From contig NZ_CP076458.1 in the NCBI RefSeq assembly GCF_018866245.1, positions 930,001 through 994,000 on the forward strand: a stretch of 64,000 nucleotides of DNA, written 5' to 3'. The translations under genes were made by a program, and so were the position numbers. Source of the stretch: Novisyntrophococcus fermenticellae. Lineage in GTDB: Bacteria > Bacillota > Clostridia > Lachnospirales > Lachnospiraceae. The notes beneath the pieces are model-generated. The model made no database searches and was not told the origin of the DNA. It was given only the letters and a program-made list of their open reading frames with translations. Position 1 is the first letter of the stretch. Each line of letters starts with the position of its first letter. This document shows, in pieces, positions 8,622 through 18,297 of the stretch.

Positions 8622-10070
8622 ATGTTAAAAAATGAAAATACGTTTCAACAGTATTCGTTATCTGAGCAGCTGTTAGAAACGCTTAACCAGCTCGGATTTC
8701 ACAATCCCACTGAGATTCAGCAGAAAGTAATCCCGCTCATATTAGGCGGAAAAGATGTGATTGCAAAATCACAGACAGGAACAGGGAAAACTGCAGCGTT
8801 CGCAATTCCTATCTGTGAAAAGATCTGCTGGGAGGAAAATTATCCGCAAGTATTGGTCTTAGAACCAACCAGAGAGTTGTCGGTACAAGTGCAGGAAGAG
8901 ATATTTTATATCGGGCGAAAAAAACGGCTGAAGGTTCCTGCGTTATTAGGCGGATTTCCAATTGATAAGCAGATTCAGACTTTAAAGCAAAAGTCCCATA
9001 TCGTAGTAGGTACACCGGGGCGCGTGATGGATCATATCAGAAGAGATAGTTTGAAATTGCAGAAGATAAGATATCTGATCATTGACGAAGCGGATCTTAT
9101 GCTGGATATGGGTTTTGCAGAGGAAGTGAACGAAATTATAGAACGTCTGCCAGGTGAAAAACAGATTTTACTGTTTTCTGCAACGATGGATCATCGAATT
9201 AATGATTTGACTGAAAGGTATATGCCGGAGCCCGTTTCAGTAATATTGGAATCGAAAACAGCAATTACAACTGCGATTGAACAAGTTGTGTACGAGGTAG
9301 AAGCGGAGGATAAGTATAAAGCGTTAATTCGGATATTGATACAAGAGAACCCGGACAGCTGCATGATTTTTTGTGCCACGCGGGAAATGGTGAACGTATT
9401 ATACCAGAAGATGAAAAGAGACAGAGTTTCCTGTGGAATGCTGCATGGCGAAATGGAGCAGAGTGAACGCCTCAGAATGATAGATTGTTTCAGGACGAAC
9501 CGTTACCGTTATCTGATAGCCACCGATGTTGCGGCCAGAGGGATAGACATCGAAAGAGTATCTCTTGTTGTAAACTATGATTTTCCGACCGGGAAAGAGA
9601 CCTATCTACATCGCGTCGGACGAACCGGAAGAAATGGCAATAGCGGAAAGGCAGTCAGTCTGGTGGGTGAGGCAGAAAAGCGCATGCAGCAGGTGGTTGA
9701 GCTTTATATCGATATGACGCTGGCAACTGCCAAGCGCCCTGACATAGATAAGTACCAGGAAAAGGCATTCTGGGAAAAACAAAAACAAGGCGATATACCT
9801 CAAAAGCGAAAAGGTGATGCTGTGAATCATCATATCATGCGTCTGTCTATTGGCGGCGGTAAAAAATCTAAAATGAGAGCAGGCGATGTGGTAGGTGCAC
9901 TATGTAATCTAAAAGAACTGAATTCGGATGATATTGGGATTATTGATATTAGAGAGAGCTTAACATATGTAGAAATTTTAAATGGAAAAGGACAGATGGC
10001 CTTAGCGGCATTGCAAGAGAAGCCAATCAAGGGAAAAATCAGAAAGGTTAAGAAGGTGAAAAGAGTTTAA
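8622..10070 (+). CDS. dbpA: DEAD-box RNA helicase, DbpA-like
   Basis: This is a 482-residue ATP-dependent RNA helicase. Motifs appear in order: Q-motif region, SQTGTGKTAA (Walker A), PTREL, GTPGR, DEAD, SAT, then the second RecA domain with DVAARGID and HRVGRTGR. The C-terminal 75 residues (HHIMRLSIGGGKKSKMRAGDVVGALC) form the DbpA-type RNA-binding domain that in relatives recognises a 23S rRNA hairpin during 50S subunit assembly. The Lys/Arg-rich tail fits RNA binding. It appears to be a single gene with its own ribosome binding site (AAGGAG). Confidence 0.9.
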   Translation: MLKNENTFQQYSLSEQLLETLNQLGFHNPTEIQQKVIPLILGGKDVIAKSQTGTGKTAAFAIPICEKICWEENYPQVLVLEPTRELSVQVQEEIFYIGRKKRLKVPALLGGFPIDKQIQTLKQKSHIVVGTPGRVMDHIRRDSLKLQKIRYLIIDEADLMLDMGFAEEVNEIIERLPGEKQILLFSATMDHRINDLTERYMPEPVSVILESKTAITTAIEQVVYEVEAEDKYKALIRILIQENPDSCMIFCATREMVNVLYQKMKRDRVSCGMLHGEMEQSERLRMIDCFRTNRYRYLIATDVAARGIDIERVSLVVNYDFPTGKETYLHRVGRTGRNGNSGKAVSLVGEAEKRMQQVVELYIDMTLATAKRPDIDKYQEKAFWEKQKQGDIPQKRKGDAVNHHIMRLSIGGGKKSKMRAGDVVGALCNLKELNSDDIGIIDIRESLTYVEILNGKGQMALAALQEKPIKGKIRKVKKVKRV

Positions 10071-10155
10071 ATTGAAGCATGTCGCATTACTTTTGCGGCA
10101 GCTCTATTTTTGCAGCAAAGATGAGATGGTACCAGGAGCAGCCAATTAAGCTTTG

Positions 10156-10412
10156 TGGGAGCGGACAGCTATAATCTGGGCATCGAGTATGACATTATCA
10201 TTTGCTTAAATGAATTGAATGCTACCTGTGCCTACCAGGCAGTGGTGGAGCACAACAAAGTGCAAATCTGTGGTGATAATTTCTTCCGAATTGCCGCAGG
10301 TACTGGGTATGAGTGACTGGATTTATGTCATGAATGAGGGGAAAATTGTGGGAGAACTGTCAGGAGAAGAAGCTACACAGGAGCTGATTCTGTCCCATAT
10401 CCTACTTATATT
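10156..10412 (+). pseudogene. Remnant of a ribose/galactose-type ABC importer (C-terminus of ATP-binding protein)
   Basis: Bases about 10255-10410 encode [30 protein letters not shown], the typical C-terminal end of RbsA/MglA-type duplicated ABC ATPases (ISSELPE…SDRI.VM.EG). Nothing of the Walker or signature motifs remains. The preceding bases 10156-10215 give FVGADSYNLGIEYD, which weakly recalls a sugar-binding protein. This is debris, ending just before a terminator. Confidence 0.6.
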
Positions 10413-10417
10413 TAATG

Positions 10418-10461
10418 AGAAATGCAGCTCAATAAAAAAGCAAGCTGCATTTCTGTTTTTT
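10418..10461. terminator. Strong hairpin terminator between convergent units
   Basis: A perfect 12-bp stem (AGAAATGCAGCT with AGCTGCATTTCT) has a 13-base A-rich loop and is followed on the + strand by GTTTTTT. The gene arriving on the minus strand ends 14 bases further on, so the hairpin may serve both directions. Confidence 0.85.
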
Positions 10462-10474
10462 CAAAAAGAGTATA

Positions 10475-12171
10475 TCAGCGCCACCGCTGCCGGATCAGAA
10501 CTTTCCTTCCTTCAAATGCCAGGCCATAGTATCTGATTCTATTTTCTGAAATCCCCCTGGCAATCAATTGGGTATCATATTGTTCATCCTCGATCTGAGC
10601 AAGTGCGTTTTGCACAGACTCCGCAAGATCTTTTTCTTTATGAGGATTGAATACTCTAAATTCCAGAATGTAGGCATTGTCACCCGGACTTTTGGGTTCC
10701 ATGATCACGTCATATCGTCCGAACCCACTCTCCCTGTTGGTGGTGATGTGGTATGTGGATCCCAGATCTACAATCAGCCCCAGTACAAAGCCGTGATAAA
10801 AACGCTCCGGATTGGCTTTTTCAGGTGGACGTTTCCCGGTATCAAAGTTACGGAAGGTATCCTGGATAACTTCGTTCATAAATTGATTCATGTAACCAAG
10901 ATCGCCCATCAGAAATGCTTTTCGGAAGTTAGCATAGGACTCATCCTCTTCAGGAAACCACCCCTCAATCATATTTCTGAACATCAGCATGGTTTCATGA
11001 TTCGTAATCCGCAGCTGATAGGCAGAATTGCCGCTGCCCGGATCAAACTGTGTGCTTTCAGCTTTCAAGTATCCACTTGCCAGTAAAAGGCTCCAAATTC
11101 CACCTTTCTTCTTTCGCAACTGGTCAAAAATTATCTGCTCATCTAATTGTACATTCAGGCTCTTGCCCGCAAGCAAATCTTCCATCTGCATCTTTATCTT
11201 TGGGGCCCTTCCTGGATTAAATCCGATATCAGTTTATTGGAACTTGTGTCCACCCAATAGGTTCCGAGCTCTCCTGAATCTAAAAACTTTGTAATGGACC
11301 ACGGATTATAGATAACCGTTCGTCCACCAAAGATAAAGCCATCATACCAGTCTTTCACACGGGGCATGTCTGACTCCATTCCCATAAGCTTCAAAGCATG
11401 AAACACTTCTTCTTTGGTGAAACCAAACGCCGCAGTGTATTTATCTGATGTAGTAGTAACAATTTCCAGATTATTCATATCTGAAAAAATAGATTCCTTG
11501 CCTACCCTGGTGATACCGGTTAATACCGCTCGCTCTAAGTAAGGATTTGTCTTAAAGGTAGAATTAAACAGACTGCGGATAAAGGTAGTCAGTTCTTTCC
11601 AGTATCCATTAACATAGGCTTCCTGCATGGGTGTATCATACTCATCCAGAAATATCAGTACCTTTTCGCCGTAGTAGCGGCTCATATAATCAGAAAGGTA
11701 ATTTATTGTCAAGGCCGCAACATCATCTTTCATATCTGTCTTTACAGAACGCAAAAATTCCCAGTCTTCTTCATTCAGTATTCTTTCATCTTTTACATAA
11801 GCATGCATACTGAACAGTTTTACGAGCTTCTGGATAATACTGCTCCTGACCACTTCAAAAGTATTGCCTTTTATATCCGCGAAACTTAGAAAAATCACCG
11901 GATAGCTGCCCTGAAGTTCATGGTAGCTTTCATCTTCCCAGATGGAAAGGCCTTCAAATAAATCACTCCTTCCGGTATACTGCTTGGAGAAGAAGCACTT
12001 GAGCATATTTAAATTTAAGGTCTTACCAAAGCGCCGTGGACGGGTAATGAGTGTAACCGCGTCTCCGTTCTCCCACCATTCTTTAATGAATTCGGTTTTG
12101 TCAACTAAAAAGTAGTTATTCTTTCTTAAAAATTCAAAATCTTGTGTTCCTATAGAAACTACCGGCTTCAT
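10475..12171 (-). pseudogene. AAA-ATPase-like / PD-(D/E)XK superfamily protein, broken by a 1-nt frameshift
   Basis: The first part (12171 down to 11194) has the family's Walker A variant RPRRFGKTLNLNM near residue 45 and the Walker B LIFLDEYDTP near 170. The second part (down to 10475) continues in another frame with the PD-(D/E)XK-like end GRYDVIMEPK…YILEFRVF. Restoring one base in the GGGGCCC run at 11202-11208 rejoins them into a 565-residue protein, the usual size of this family, which is abundant in gut anaerobes. In the nuclease-like core the usual Lys of E-x-K is Arg (EFR). The molecular function of the family is unknown to me. There is no obvious operon partner. Confidence 0.8.
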
Positions 12172-12276
12172 ACTATGTACATTCCTCCAGGCATCTGATT
12201 GATTTAAATCTTAACTATAATATCATATCAGCACCTGTGGTACAAGAAAAGCTTTATAAAATTTCCAACCGGAATA

Positions 12277-13167
12277 TCAACCTCTTTTTTTATTGACATC
12301 CCATAAGATCCAACCGTATAAATGCCTGGATTTTTGAAGAATTTTCCCTTCGGAATCTGCGTTTTCCATAAGAAGCTCAGAGATCCTTCTTTCCAGATTT
12401 GGCATTTGTGGAAACCGTCTCTCAAAATGTGATATATAATAGGAGATCAAACTTTCAGAGATGTCCAGTTTTTCCTCCACTTCCTGTGTATGATAGGAGG
12501 TTATCGGAAGATACCCGTCAAGCCATAACAGATTAAACAGGCTGTAAAAGTGACGGTGGTTCCAAAGAGATTCATGTGTGCTGCTCTTACCTGACAGCGT
12601 ATGCGCAATCAGATTTTTCAGCTCGTCTTCTTCCTGAATGGGACTGCAGTTAAAACAAGACCCTCTGCTCATAGCAATCATCTTTTTAAGTGCATTCAAG
12701 TTTCCTGCAGCCGGCGACATAGAGGAGAATACCAGGTCAAACTTTTTTCGCCATCCATAAGCATCAATATCTGCCTGTTTAAAGTCACATTCGATAAATG
12801 AAGTATTAGGTGTGCTTTCTGATTCGGCATATCTTTTTCCGAGGATTAACATTTCCGGAGAAATATCAATTCCGGTAGCGTGACCAGATCTTTTTGCAAA
12901 TTCCACAACAAAACGTCCGCTTCCCGAACCGATATCAATGACATCGCTTCCGCTCTTCAAAACCCCCTGCTTTTCCAGGTACTCGGTCACTGTTTTAACA
13001 CGTTCATCTAATTTCCTTCGAAATGAAGTGTCTGTTTCCAGCTCCAGACTCCATTCCCCGGCGCGGCTGTCCCAGATTTCGGCTGTGTGTTTCATACTGT
13101 CCGGGCGATGATATTCCCATAATTTCTGAAAATATTCCCGATCCTGTTCCATGTTCTTACCGTCCAT
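12277..13167 (-). CDS. Class I SAM-dependent methyltransferase
   Basis: The start at 13167 (MDGKNMEQDREYF) is chosen because AAGGAG lies 8 bases upstream; the frame is open for 40 more codons without a comparable site. The SAM-binding motif I is VIDIGSGSGRF near residue 75, followed by GIDISPEML. The C-terminal half, with several conserved aromatic residues (YSLFNLLWLDGY), is of the type found in methyltransferases that sit beside metal-chelate ABC importers in Clostridia. The substrate is unknown. It is divergent from the FecBCD-type importer genes, so shared control from the intergenic region is likely. Confidence 0.8.
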   Translation of the reverse strand: MDGKNMEQDREYFQKLWEYHRPDSMKHTAEIWDSRAGEWSLELETDTSFRRKLDERVKTVTEYLEKQGVLKSGSDVIDIGSGSGRFVVEFAKRSGHATGIDISPEMLILGKRYAESESTPNTSFIECDFKQADIDAYGWRKKFDLVFSSMSPAAGNLNALKKMIAMSRGSCFNCSPIQEEDELKNLIAHTLSGKSSTHESLWNHRHFYSLFNLLWLDGYLPITSYHTQEVEEKLDISESLISYYISHFERRFPQMPNLERRISELLMENADSEGKILQKSRHLYGWILWDVNKKRG

Positions 13168-13269
13168 TATAGCTGCTCCTTTTCTTATATTTTCAACTGG
13201 CATCTTTTCTTCAGTATAGGTCATCGTGCTTGTTTTGTCTATGAGTCCGTTTTTGTTTTTGATATCGTA

Positions 13270-13297
13270 TTGACTTTCTGTATGCATGCTATATAAT
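13270..13297 (+). promoter_or_regulatory. Sigma-A-type promoter of the FecBCD-type operon
   Basis: A -35 box TTGACT (13270-13275) and a -10 box TATAAT (13292-13297) are separated by 16 bases, about 60 bases upstream of the binding-protein start. Confidence 0.7.
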
Positions 13298-13309
13298 AAA
13301 AGAATCTAC

Positions 13310-13331
13310 GTTATATTTTTAAAAATACAAC
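13310..13331. promoter_or_regulatory. Near-perfect 22-bp palindrome downstream of the promoter, candidate operator
   Basis: The sequence GTTATATTTTT reads as its own reverse complement across the next 11 bases, with a single mismatched pair. It lies where transcription from the 13270-13297 promoter would start, so a repressor bound there would block the importer genes. A metal- or heme-responsive repressor is a guess from the gene content. Confidence 0.5.
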
Positions 13332-13360
13332 GAAAAGAAAGGGGAAAATGGAAATTGAAA

Positions 13361-14512
13361 ATGAAGAAAACATTTCTGAGTCTGATGCTGGTCTGCTCTA
13401 TGGTGCTTGTGGGAGCAGGCTGTGGAGGTACAGCTGCCGACGACAGCTCATCCAGGCAGGAGAGCGCTTCTGTATCGGAGAAATCGGACTTCTCCACATC
13501 TAAGAGCTCTGACGCAGCTTCCGACAGTTCAAAAGAGAATACTGTCAGATTTACGGATTCTACTGACAGGGAGGTAGAGATCCCGAAGGAAATCAGCCGA
13601 ATCGCTCCTTCGGGGCCATTGGCACAGGTTGTTTTGTATACCTTATGTCCTGATAAGCTGGTAGGTCTTGCAACGGAGATGAGTGATAATCAGGCTGGGT
13701 ATATTGATGACGCCTATCGGTCGCTTCCGGTATTCGGAAATTTTTATGGTGATACTTTAAATATGGAAGCAATCATGAAAGCGAAACCTCAGATTGTTAT
13801 TGACGTCGGTGAGATGAAACCATCTGCGAAAGAAGATATGAAAGGCGTTCAGGATAAAACCGGTATTCCTTCCATATTCGTACATATGGAGCTGGACTCC
13901 ATGGCTGAAGCGTATCGGACTCTGGGTAAAATTGTAGGAGAAGAAGAGCAGGCTGAAAAACTTGCATCCTATGTGGAGGAGACACTGTCGGAGGTTAAGG
14001 GGAAATCTGCATCAATTCCGGACGCAGACAAGGTTAAGGTATATTATGGGCAGGGGGATGCCGGCCTTACCGCCTTTGTTAAAGGTACCGTACATGCAGA
14101 TGTGATTGATGCCGTAGGTGGGATAAATGTGGCTGATATTGAACAAAGTGTCAGGGGAGGTGCAAGTGATATTTCTATGGAACAATTGATGCTGTGGCAG
14201 CCCGAAGTGGTCTTGTTTGCGCCGGGAAGTATTTATTCGGATGCCGGAACCAGAGCTGAATGGCAGGGCGTTGATGCAATTAAAAATCAAAAGTATTATG
14301 AGGTTCCGCAAGGACCCTATAGCTTTATGGGACAGCCGCCGTCAGTGAATCGTATCATCGGACTTAAGTGGTTGGGAAATCTACTTTATCCCGAGGTGTA
14401 TTCATACGACATGAACGAAGAAATAAAGGAATTCTATAAATTATTTTACCATTGCGATCTTAGCGACGAACAAGTTGACCAGCTGCTTGCAAATTCGAAG
14501 AACAAGGAATGA
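13361..14512 (+). CDS. FecB/BtuF-type substrate-binding lipoprotein of an iron, heme or cobamide ABC importer
   Basis: The protein begins with a lipoprotein signal peptide (MKKTFLSLMLVCSMVLVGAG followed by the lipobox Cys). An acidic, Ser-rich linker comes next, then the two-lobe class III binding fold: DSTDREVEIPKEISRIA, a KPQIVIDVG strand and a C-terminal GQPPSVNRIIGLKWL motif. These proteins bind iron-siderophores, heme or cobalamin at the outer membrane face; the ligand cannot be deduced. A TTG at 13355 has better spacing to the GGGG ribosome site than the ATG used here. The permease gene follows with overlap, so the operon order is binding protein, permease, ATPase. Confidence 0.88.
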   Translation: MKKTFLSLMLVCSMVLVGAGCGGTAADDSSSRQESASVSEKSDFSTSKSSDAASDSSKENTVRFTDSTDREVEIPKEISRIAPSGPLAQVVLYTLCPDKLVGLATEMSDNQAGYIDDAYRSLPVFGNFYGDTLNMEAIMKAKPQIVIDVGEMKPSAKEDMKGVQDKTGIPSIFVHMELDSMAEAYRTLGKIVGEEEQAEKLASYVEETLSEVKGKSASIPDADKVKVYYGQGDAGLTAFVKGTVHADVIDAVGGINVADIEQSVRGGASDISMEQLMLWQPEVVLFAPGSIYSDAGTRAEWQGVDAIKNQKYYEVPQGPYSFMGQPPSVNRIIGLKWLGNLLYPEVYSYDMNEEIKEFYKLFYHCDLSDEQVDQLLANSKNKE

Positions 14513-14526
14513 TTGGAGGTCAGCAG

Positions 14527-15546
14527 ATGGCTGGTACATCTGAAAGAAGGGGAAAGTGTTTTTTGTTTTTGGCCGGAATTCTATTTATCGCGGTGTTTGT
14601 GGCAAGCTTTGCTCTTGGAAAGTATCCTGTTTCCCCCTCGGAGCTTCTGCACGTTCTGTGGGGTAAGCTTACAGGTGCGCCCAAAGATTGGGCGGACGAT
14701 ATTGAACTTGTAATTTTCAAGATCCGTATGCCCCGTATACTGGCAGGTGCACTGATTGGTGCAGGGCTATCATCAGCAGGAGCTGCTTATCAGGGTTTGT
14801 TCCGTAATCCTATGGTATCACCGGATGTTTTGGGCGCTTCTGCCGGTGCAGGTTTTGGGGCCGCATTTTCCCTTTTGCTGGGGCTTAATTTTGCAATGGT
14901 ATCTGTCAACGCATTTATCTGCGGACTTTTGGCGGTAATCGTTGCCTATCTGATCAGTACCAGAGTAAAACAAAATCCGACGCTTGGTATGGTACTCGCC
15001 GGAATCATGATCAGTTCACTGTTCTCCTCCGGTACCTCATACATCAAATTGATTGCGGACCCGAATAATACACTGCCACTTATCACTTACTGGTTGATGG
15101 GAAGCATTTCATCCATTCGTGTTAACGAACTTATATATGCCAGTATTCCGATATGCCTTGGTATGCTTGTGCTGTATTTGCTGAGATGGAAAATGAATCT
15201 GGTTGCGGTCGGGGAAGATGAAGCGCGTTCCATGGGAATCAATACAAAGGTCATGCGGATTATCATTGTGGCAGCCTCGACGCTGATATCATCGGCATGT
15301 GTTTCAATCAGTGGTATGATCGGCTGGGTGGGACTTGTGATTCCCCACTTTGCCAGGCTGGCAGTCGGACATGATTATCGTGTGATGTTCCCGATGTCCA
15401 TGCTTATGGGAGCGAGTTTTCTGATGACTGTTGATGATTTTGCAAGGCTGCTTGCTACACAGGAAATTCCAATCGGTATTCTGACAGCTTTTGTCGGGGC
15501 TCCCTTTTTCCTGTATCTGATATTAAACAGGGGGGATAAGATATGA
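14527..15546 (+). CDS. FecCD-family permease of iron/heme/cobamide ABC importer
   Basis: This membrane protein of about 339 residues has roughly ten hydrophobic segments and the family signatures RMPRILAGALIGAGLSSAGAAYQ and SGMIGWVGLVIPHFAR. An upstream in-frame ATG at 14509 overlaps the preceding stop, but the ATG at 14527 has GGAGGT six bases before it and is preferred. Two copies form the channel with two copies of the ATPase encoded next. Confidence 0.92.
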   Translation: MAGTSERRGKCFLFLAGILFIAVFVASFALGKYPVSPSELLHVLWGKLTGAPKDWADDIELVIFKIRMPRILAGALIGAGLSSAGAAYQGLFRNPMVSPDVLGASAGAGFGAAFSLLLGLNFAMVSVNAFICGLLAVIVAYLISTRVKQNPTLGMVLAGIMISSLFSSGTSYIKLIADPNNTLPLITYWLMGSISSIRVNELIYASIPICLGMLVLYLLRWKMNLVAVGEDEARSMGINTKVMRIIIVAASTLISSACVSISGMIGWVGLVIPHFARLAVGHDYRVMFPMSMLMGASFLMTVDDFARLLATQEIPIGILTAFVGAPFFLYLILNRGDKI

Positions 15547-16325
15547 AGCTTACTGTAAAAGATCTCAGTTTCTCATACAAAACCCGGAAGATTTTAAATT
15601 GTGTAAATTTTTCAGCCGATACGAAACGGTGTGTCTGTCTTCTTGGAGAAAACGGTGCGGGGAAAACAACCTTATTCCGCTGTATTCTTGGATTGCTTAA
15701 GGGCTATGAAGGTGAGATTCTTGTGGATGGGGAGGATTGTAAAAAGAAATCTGTCAAGGAGATGGCTCGTATGATATCCTACATTCCTCAGGCAAACCTC
15801 CCCACGTTCAACTACTCCGTATTTCAAACCGTACTGATGGGGACAAATCCTCTGATGGAAAATTTTCATACGCCCGGGGAAAAAGAGAGGCAGCTTGTTT
15901 TTGAGAAACTTGAAATGCTTGGCATTTCTCATCTGGCAGAGCGTGGATATGCGAATCTGTCCGGAGGTGAGCGCCAGCTTGTCCTCATTGCACGGGCTCT
16001 GGTTCAGAATTCGGATATTCTGATTATGGATGAACCCACCGCAAATCTGGATTATGGAAATCAGTTTCGTATCATGGAGAAGGTGAAGAAACTTGCAGAG
16101 CAGGGCTATCTGGTTATCCTTTCAACCCATAATCCGGAGCACGCTCTGCTATTTGCCGACCAGGTTCTGGTTTTAAAAAACAATAACATTGTTCTGAGCG
16201 GTGCTCCGATAGAGGTATTAAAGCCGGAAGTGATCAAAAACATTTACGGAATCACGGTGGAACTGAAAAATATCAGCACGGAAAACGGCATGGTATCTCT
16301 ATTCGTACCGTGCCTGGATCTGTGA
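15543..16325 (+). CDS. ATP-binding protein of iron/heme/cobamide ABC importer (FecE/BtuD type)
   Basis: A 260-residue ATPase. It shows Walker A GENGAGKTT, Q-loop region SYIPQANLPTFNYSV, signature LSGGERQLV, Walker B ILIMDEPTANLD and the switch histidine in STHNPEHA. It overlaps the permease stop by four bases. It completes the three-gene importer and ends 7 bases before the convergent LacI-ribokinase gene. Confidence 0.93.
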   Translation: MKLTVKDLSFSYKTRKILNCVNFSADTKRCVCLLGENGAGKTTLFRCILGLLKGYEGEILVDGEDCKKKSVKEMARMISYIPQANLPTFNYSVFQTVLMGTNPLMENFHTPGEKERQLVFEKLEMLGISHLAERGYANLSGGERQLVLIARALVQNSDILIMDEPTANLDYGNQFRIMEKVKKLAEQGYLVILSTHNPEHALLFADQVLVLKNNNIVLSGAPIEVLKPEVIKNIYGITVELKNISTENGMVSLFVPCLDL

Positions 16326-16331
16326 TGCAAT

Positions 16332-18245
16332 TCATACATTCATATGTCTCAAAAGTTCCGGTTCCCGCTGTCTGATATGAGTTTCAAGTGTACCGCGGTC
16401 AACCAATGCGGGTACCACGCTTTGCCTGGAAATACAAAATCCGGCTGCATAAGTTGCGATTTTTACCGATTCCTCCAAAGTATACCCCTCTATGAGGTAG
16501 GAGGCTAATGCAGAGATAAAGGCATCGGCTCCTCCGGTGGTATCTACGGAGACGAAATCAGCCGCCGGGAAGTATTTTTCAATTCCTTCGGTTTTTAGAT
16601 AACAGCCTTTAGAACCAAGTGTAATAATAATGGTTTTGGCACCATTCTGAAAAAAGTATTCTGCCTGTTCTTCTATTGTTTGAAATTGCGGGCAGAGGAC
16701 AGAGGCCTCTTTCCGGTTTGGTACCAGAATATCTATGTTTTTCATCAATTTTTCCGGAACTGTTTTCAATGCAGCCGGTTTCAGTATATTTTGTGCTCCA
16801 TATTTTTTTGCGGTCTTTGCAGCCTCGCTTATAACGGGCAGACTAAGCTCTGAAGAAAGCAGGCAGTATCCGGCATTGCGGAAGAGATGCTGCCTGTTTT
16901 GAATGTTTTCAGGAGACAGATTGCCATTTGCACCGGAAAGAATGGTTATCGCACTTTCCCCGTCATTCTCCAGATAGATATAAGCTCTGCCGGTCTGTGA
17001 TTTTAAATCCCGATGAATCCCTTGCGTAAGGACATGTTCCTTTTCAAGTGTCTCATAAATCAATGATGAGTCAGCGTCATTTCCCACTTCCCCAATTAAA
17101 GAGACTTCACGTCCGAGCTTGGAGACTCCTACTGCCTGATTGGCTCCCTTACCGCCCAGAGTAGTAGCGGTGCTTAAAATCCGTGTGGTTTTTCCGGACT
17201 GAGGGAGCATGTCCACATTAAAGGTACAGTCTATATTAATGGTTCCTACGACAACAATCTTTTTTGAGCGGAGGTAGGAAGGAGTACTTATACTGACCTC
17301 GCTGTCAAAATCGCTTGCAGCATGAAAGAGATAAGCAGGCTCCTCGTCCTGAATTTTTTCACATTTCTTAATCAAATCACTACATACATAGTATCCGAAT
17401 TCCCGATAGGGTATCTTCAGACTGGAGATATTGGGATAAGAGATTGCTTCCCGTACATCATCCTTTAAACTTACCAGTGATAAATCCGAAGGAACATAAT
17501 GGTGCATTCTGCTCATCTGTTCAAAAAGCATGAGAGATGAAGCATAGTGGGAACTGACAATTCCTGTTATATGATACGTTGGAAGCTTTTGCATATAGTC
17601 AGGATCTGAAATATAAAGCCGCATGCTGTCCGTATAAGGTAATTGATGATCGAAAAGGCATTTTTTAAAGCCCTTTGCAACCAACTGAGAGCGCCGGCTT
17701 TTTTCTTTGAGAAGGCAGGCGATTTTCGTGTGCTTGTGTTCCAGAAGCTTTTGCGTTAATTCATAGCCCATCTGTGCAAAATCAATGTTATAAGAAGGAA
17801 AGGAATCAGAACCGCCTATGTAACAGAGGGGGATATTCTGATCCAGAAAATAATGCTCATGCTGCTTGCTGCTGTCCTCCACCGGTTCCCAAATCAATCC
17901 ATCCACCCTGTTCTTTATAAGAGAAGTAATGTGTTTTAACTCTGTTTCTGTGCTGCTTTTACTGTCAAAAAGCAGGATATTATATCCGTGCTCCTGCGCA
18001 GATTGGAGAATACCGGTAAGCATCAGGTTTGTCTGGGAAGCTGTGTGAAGAAGCACTCCGAGCAGAAAGGTTTTTGCGTTGGAAAGGTCTTTTACCATGC
18101 CATATGGAGTGTAATTATATTCTTTTACAATCTTTAACACCCGGTTACGTGTCTCCGAATTGATATTCTGATCTTTATTGTTAATGATTTTAGAAACCGT
18201 TGAAATTGATACTCCGGCCAGGCTTGCGATTTCTTTTATTGTCAT
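16332..18245 (-). CDS. LacI-type regulator fused to a ribokinase-like (PfkB) domain
   Basis: A 637-residue fusion. Residues 1-50 are a LacI helix-turn-helix (TIKEIASLAGVSISTVSKIIN). Residues about 55-325 form a periplasmic-binding-protein-like sensor (LLGVLLHTASQTN, VDGLIWEP, IPLCYIGG). Residues about 330-625 are a PfkB sugar-kinase domain (VVGTINIDCTFNVD, GGKGANQAVG). The kinase motif that is normally DTTGAGDAF reads DTTGGADAF: the catalytic Asp is kept but the two preceding residues are swapped. It is divergent from the nucleoside hydrolase/ABC/ribokinase operon and probably represses it in response to ribose or a nucleoside. Whether the kinase part is active or only senses is open. Confidence 0.9.
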   Translation of the reverse strand: MTIKEIASLAGVSISTVSKIINNKDQNINSETRNRVLKIVKEYNYTPYGMVKDLSNAKTFLLGVLLHTASQTNLMLTGILQSAQEHGYNILLFDSKSSTETELKHITSLIKNRVDGLIWEPVEDSSKQHEHYFLDQNIPLCYIGGSDSFPSYNIDFAQMGYELTQKLLEHKHTKIACLLKEKSRRSQLVAKGFKKCLFDHQLPYTDSMRLYISDPDYMQKLPTYHITGIVSSHYASSLMLFEQMSRMHHYVPSDLSLVSLKDDVREAISYPNISSLKIPYREFGYYVCSDLIKKCEKIQDEEPAYLFHAASDFDSEVSISTPSYLRSKKIVVVGTINIDCTFNVDMLPQSGKTTRILSTATTLGGKGANQAVGVSKLGREVSLIGEVGNDADSSLIYETLEKEHVLTQGIHRDLKSQTGRAYIYLENDGESAITILSGANGNLSPENIQNRQHLFRNAGYCLLSSELSLPVISEAAKTAKKYGAQNILKPAALKTVPEKLMKNIDILVPNRKEASVLCPQFQTIEEQAEYFFQNGAKTIIITLGSKGCYLKTEGIEKYFPAADFVSVDTTGGADAFISALASYLIEGYTLEESVKIATYAAGFCISRQSVVPALVDRGTLETHIRQREPELLRHMNV

Positions 18246-18297
18246 GATGTATCCTCTTTCTGTTTTTTTACATTATGAAGGATTTCCGGAGGTTTGT

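Noticed and set aside
10080..10115. Weak hairpin (GTCGCA…TGCGGC) followed by a T-run after the helicase gene, considered as its terminator
   Set aside because: The stem is imperfect and short and the T-run is displaced; not strong enough to list as a feature.
10568..11086. Open frame of 172 codons on the + strand opposite the AAA/PD-(D/E)XK gene
   Set aside because: It is the mirror of a well-supported minus-strand gene, has no ribosome site and shows no recognisable family.
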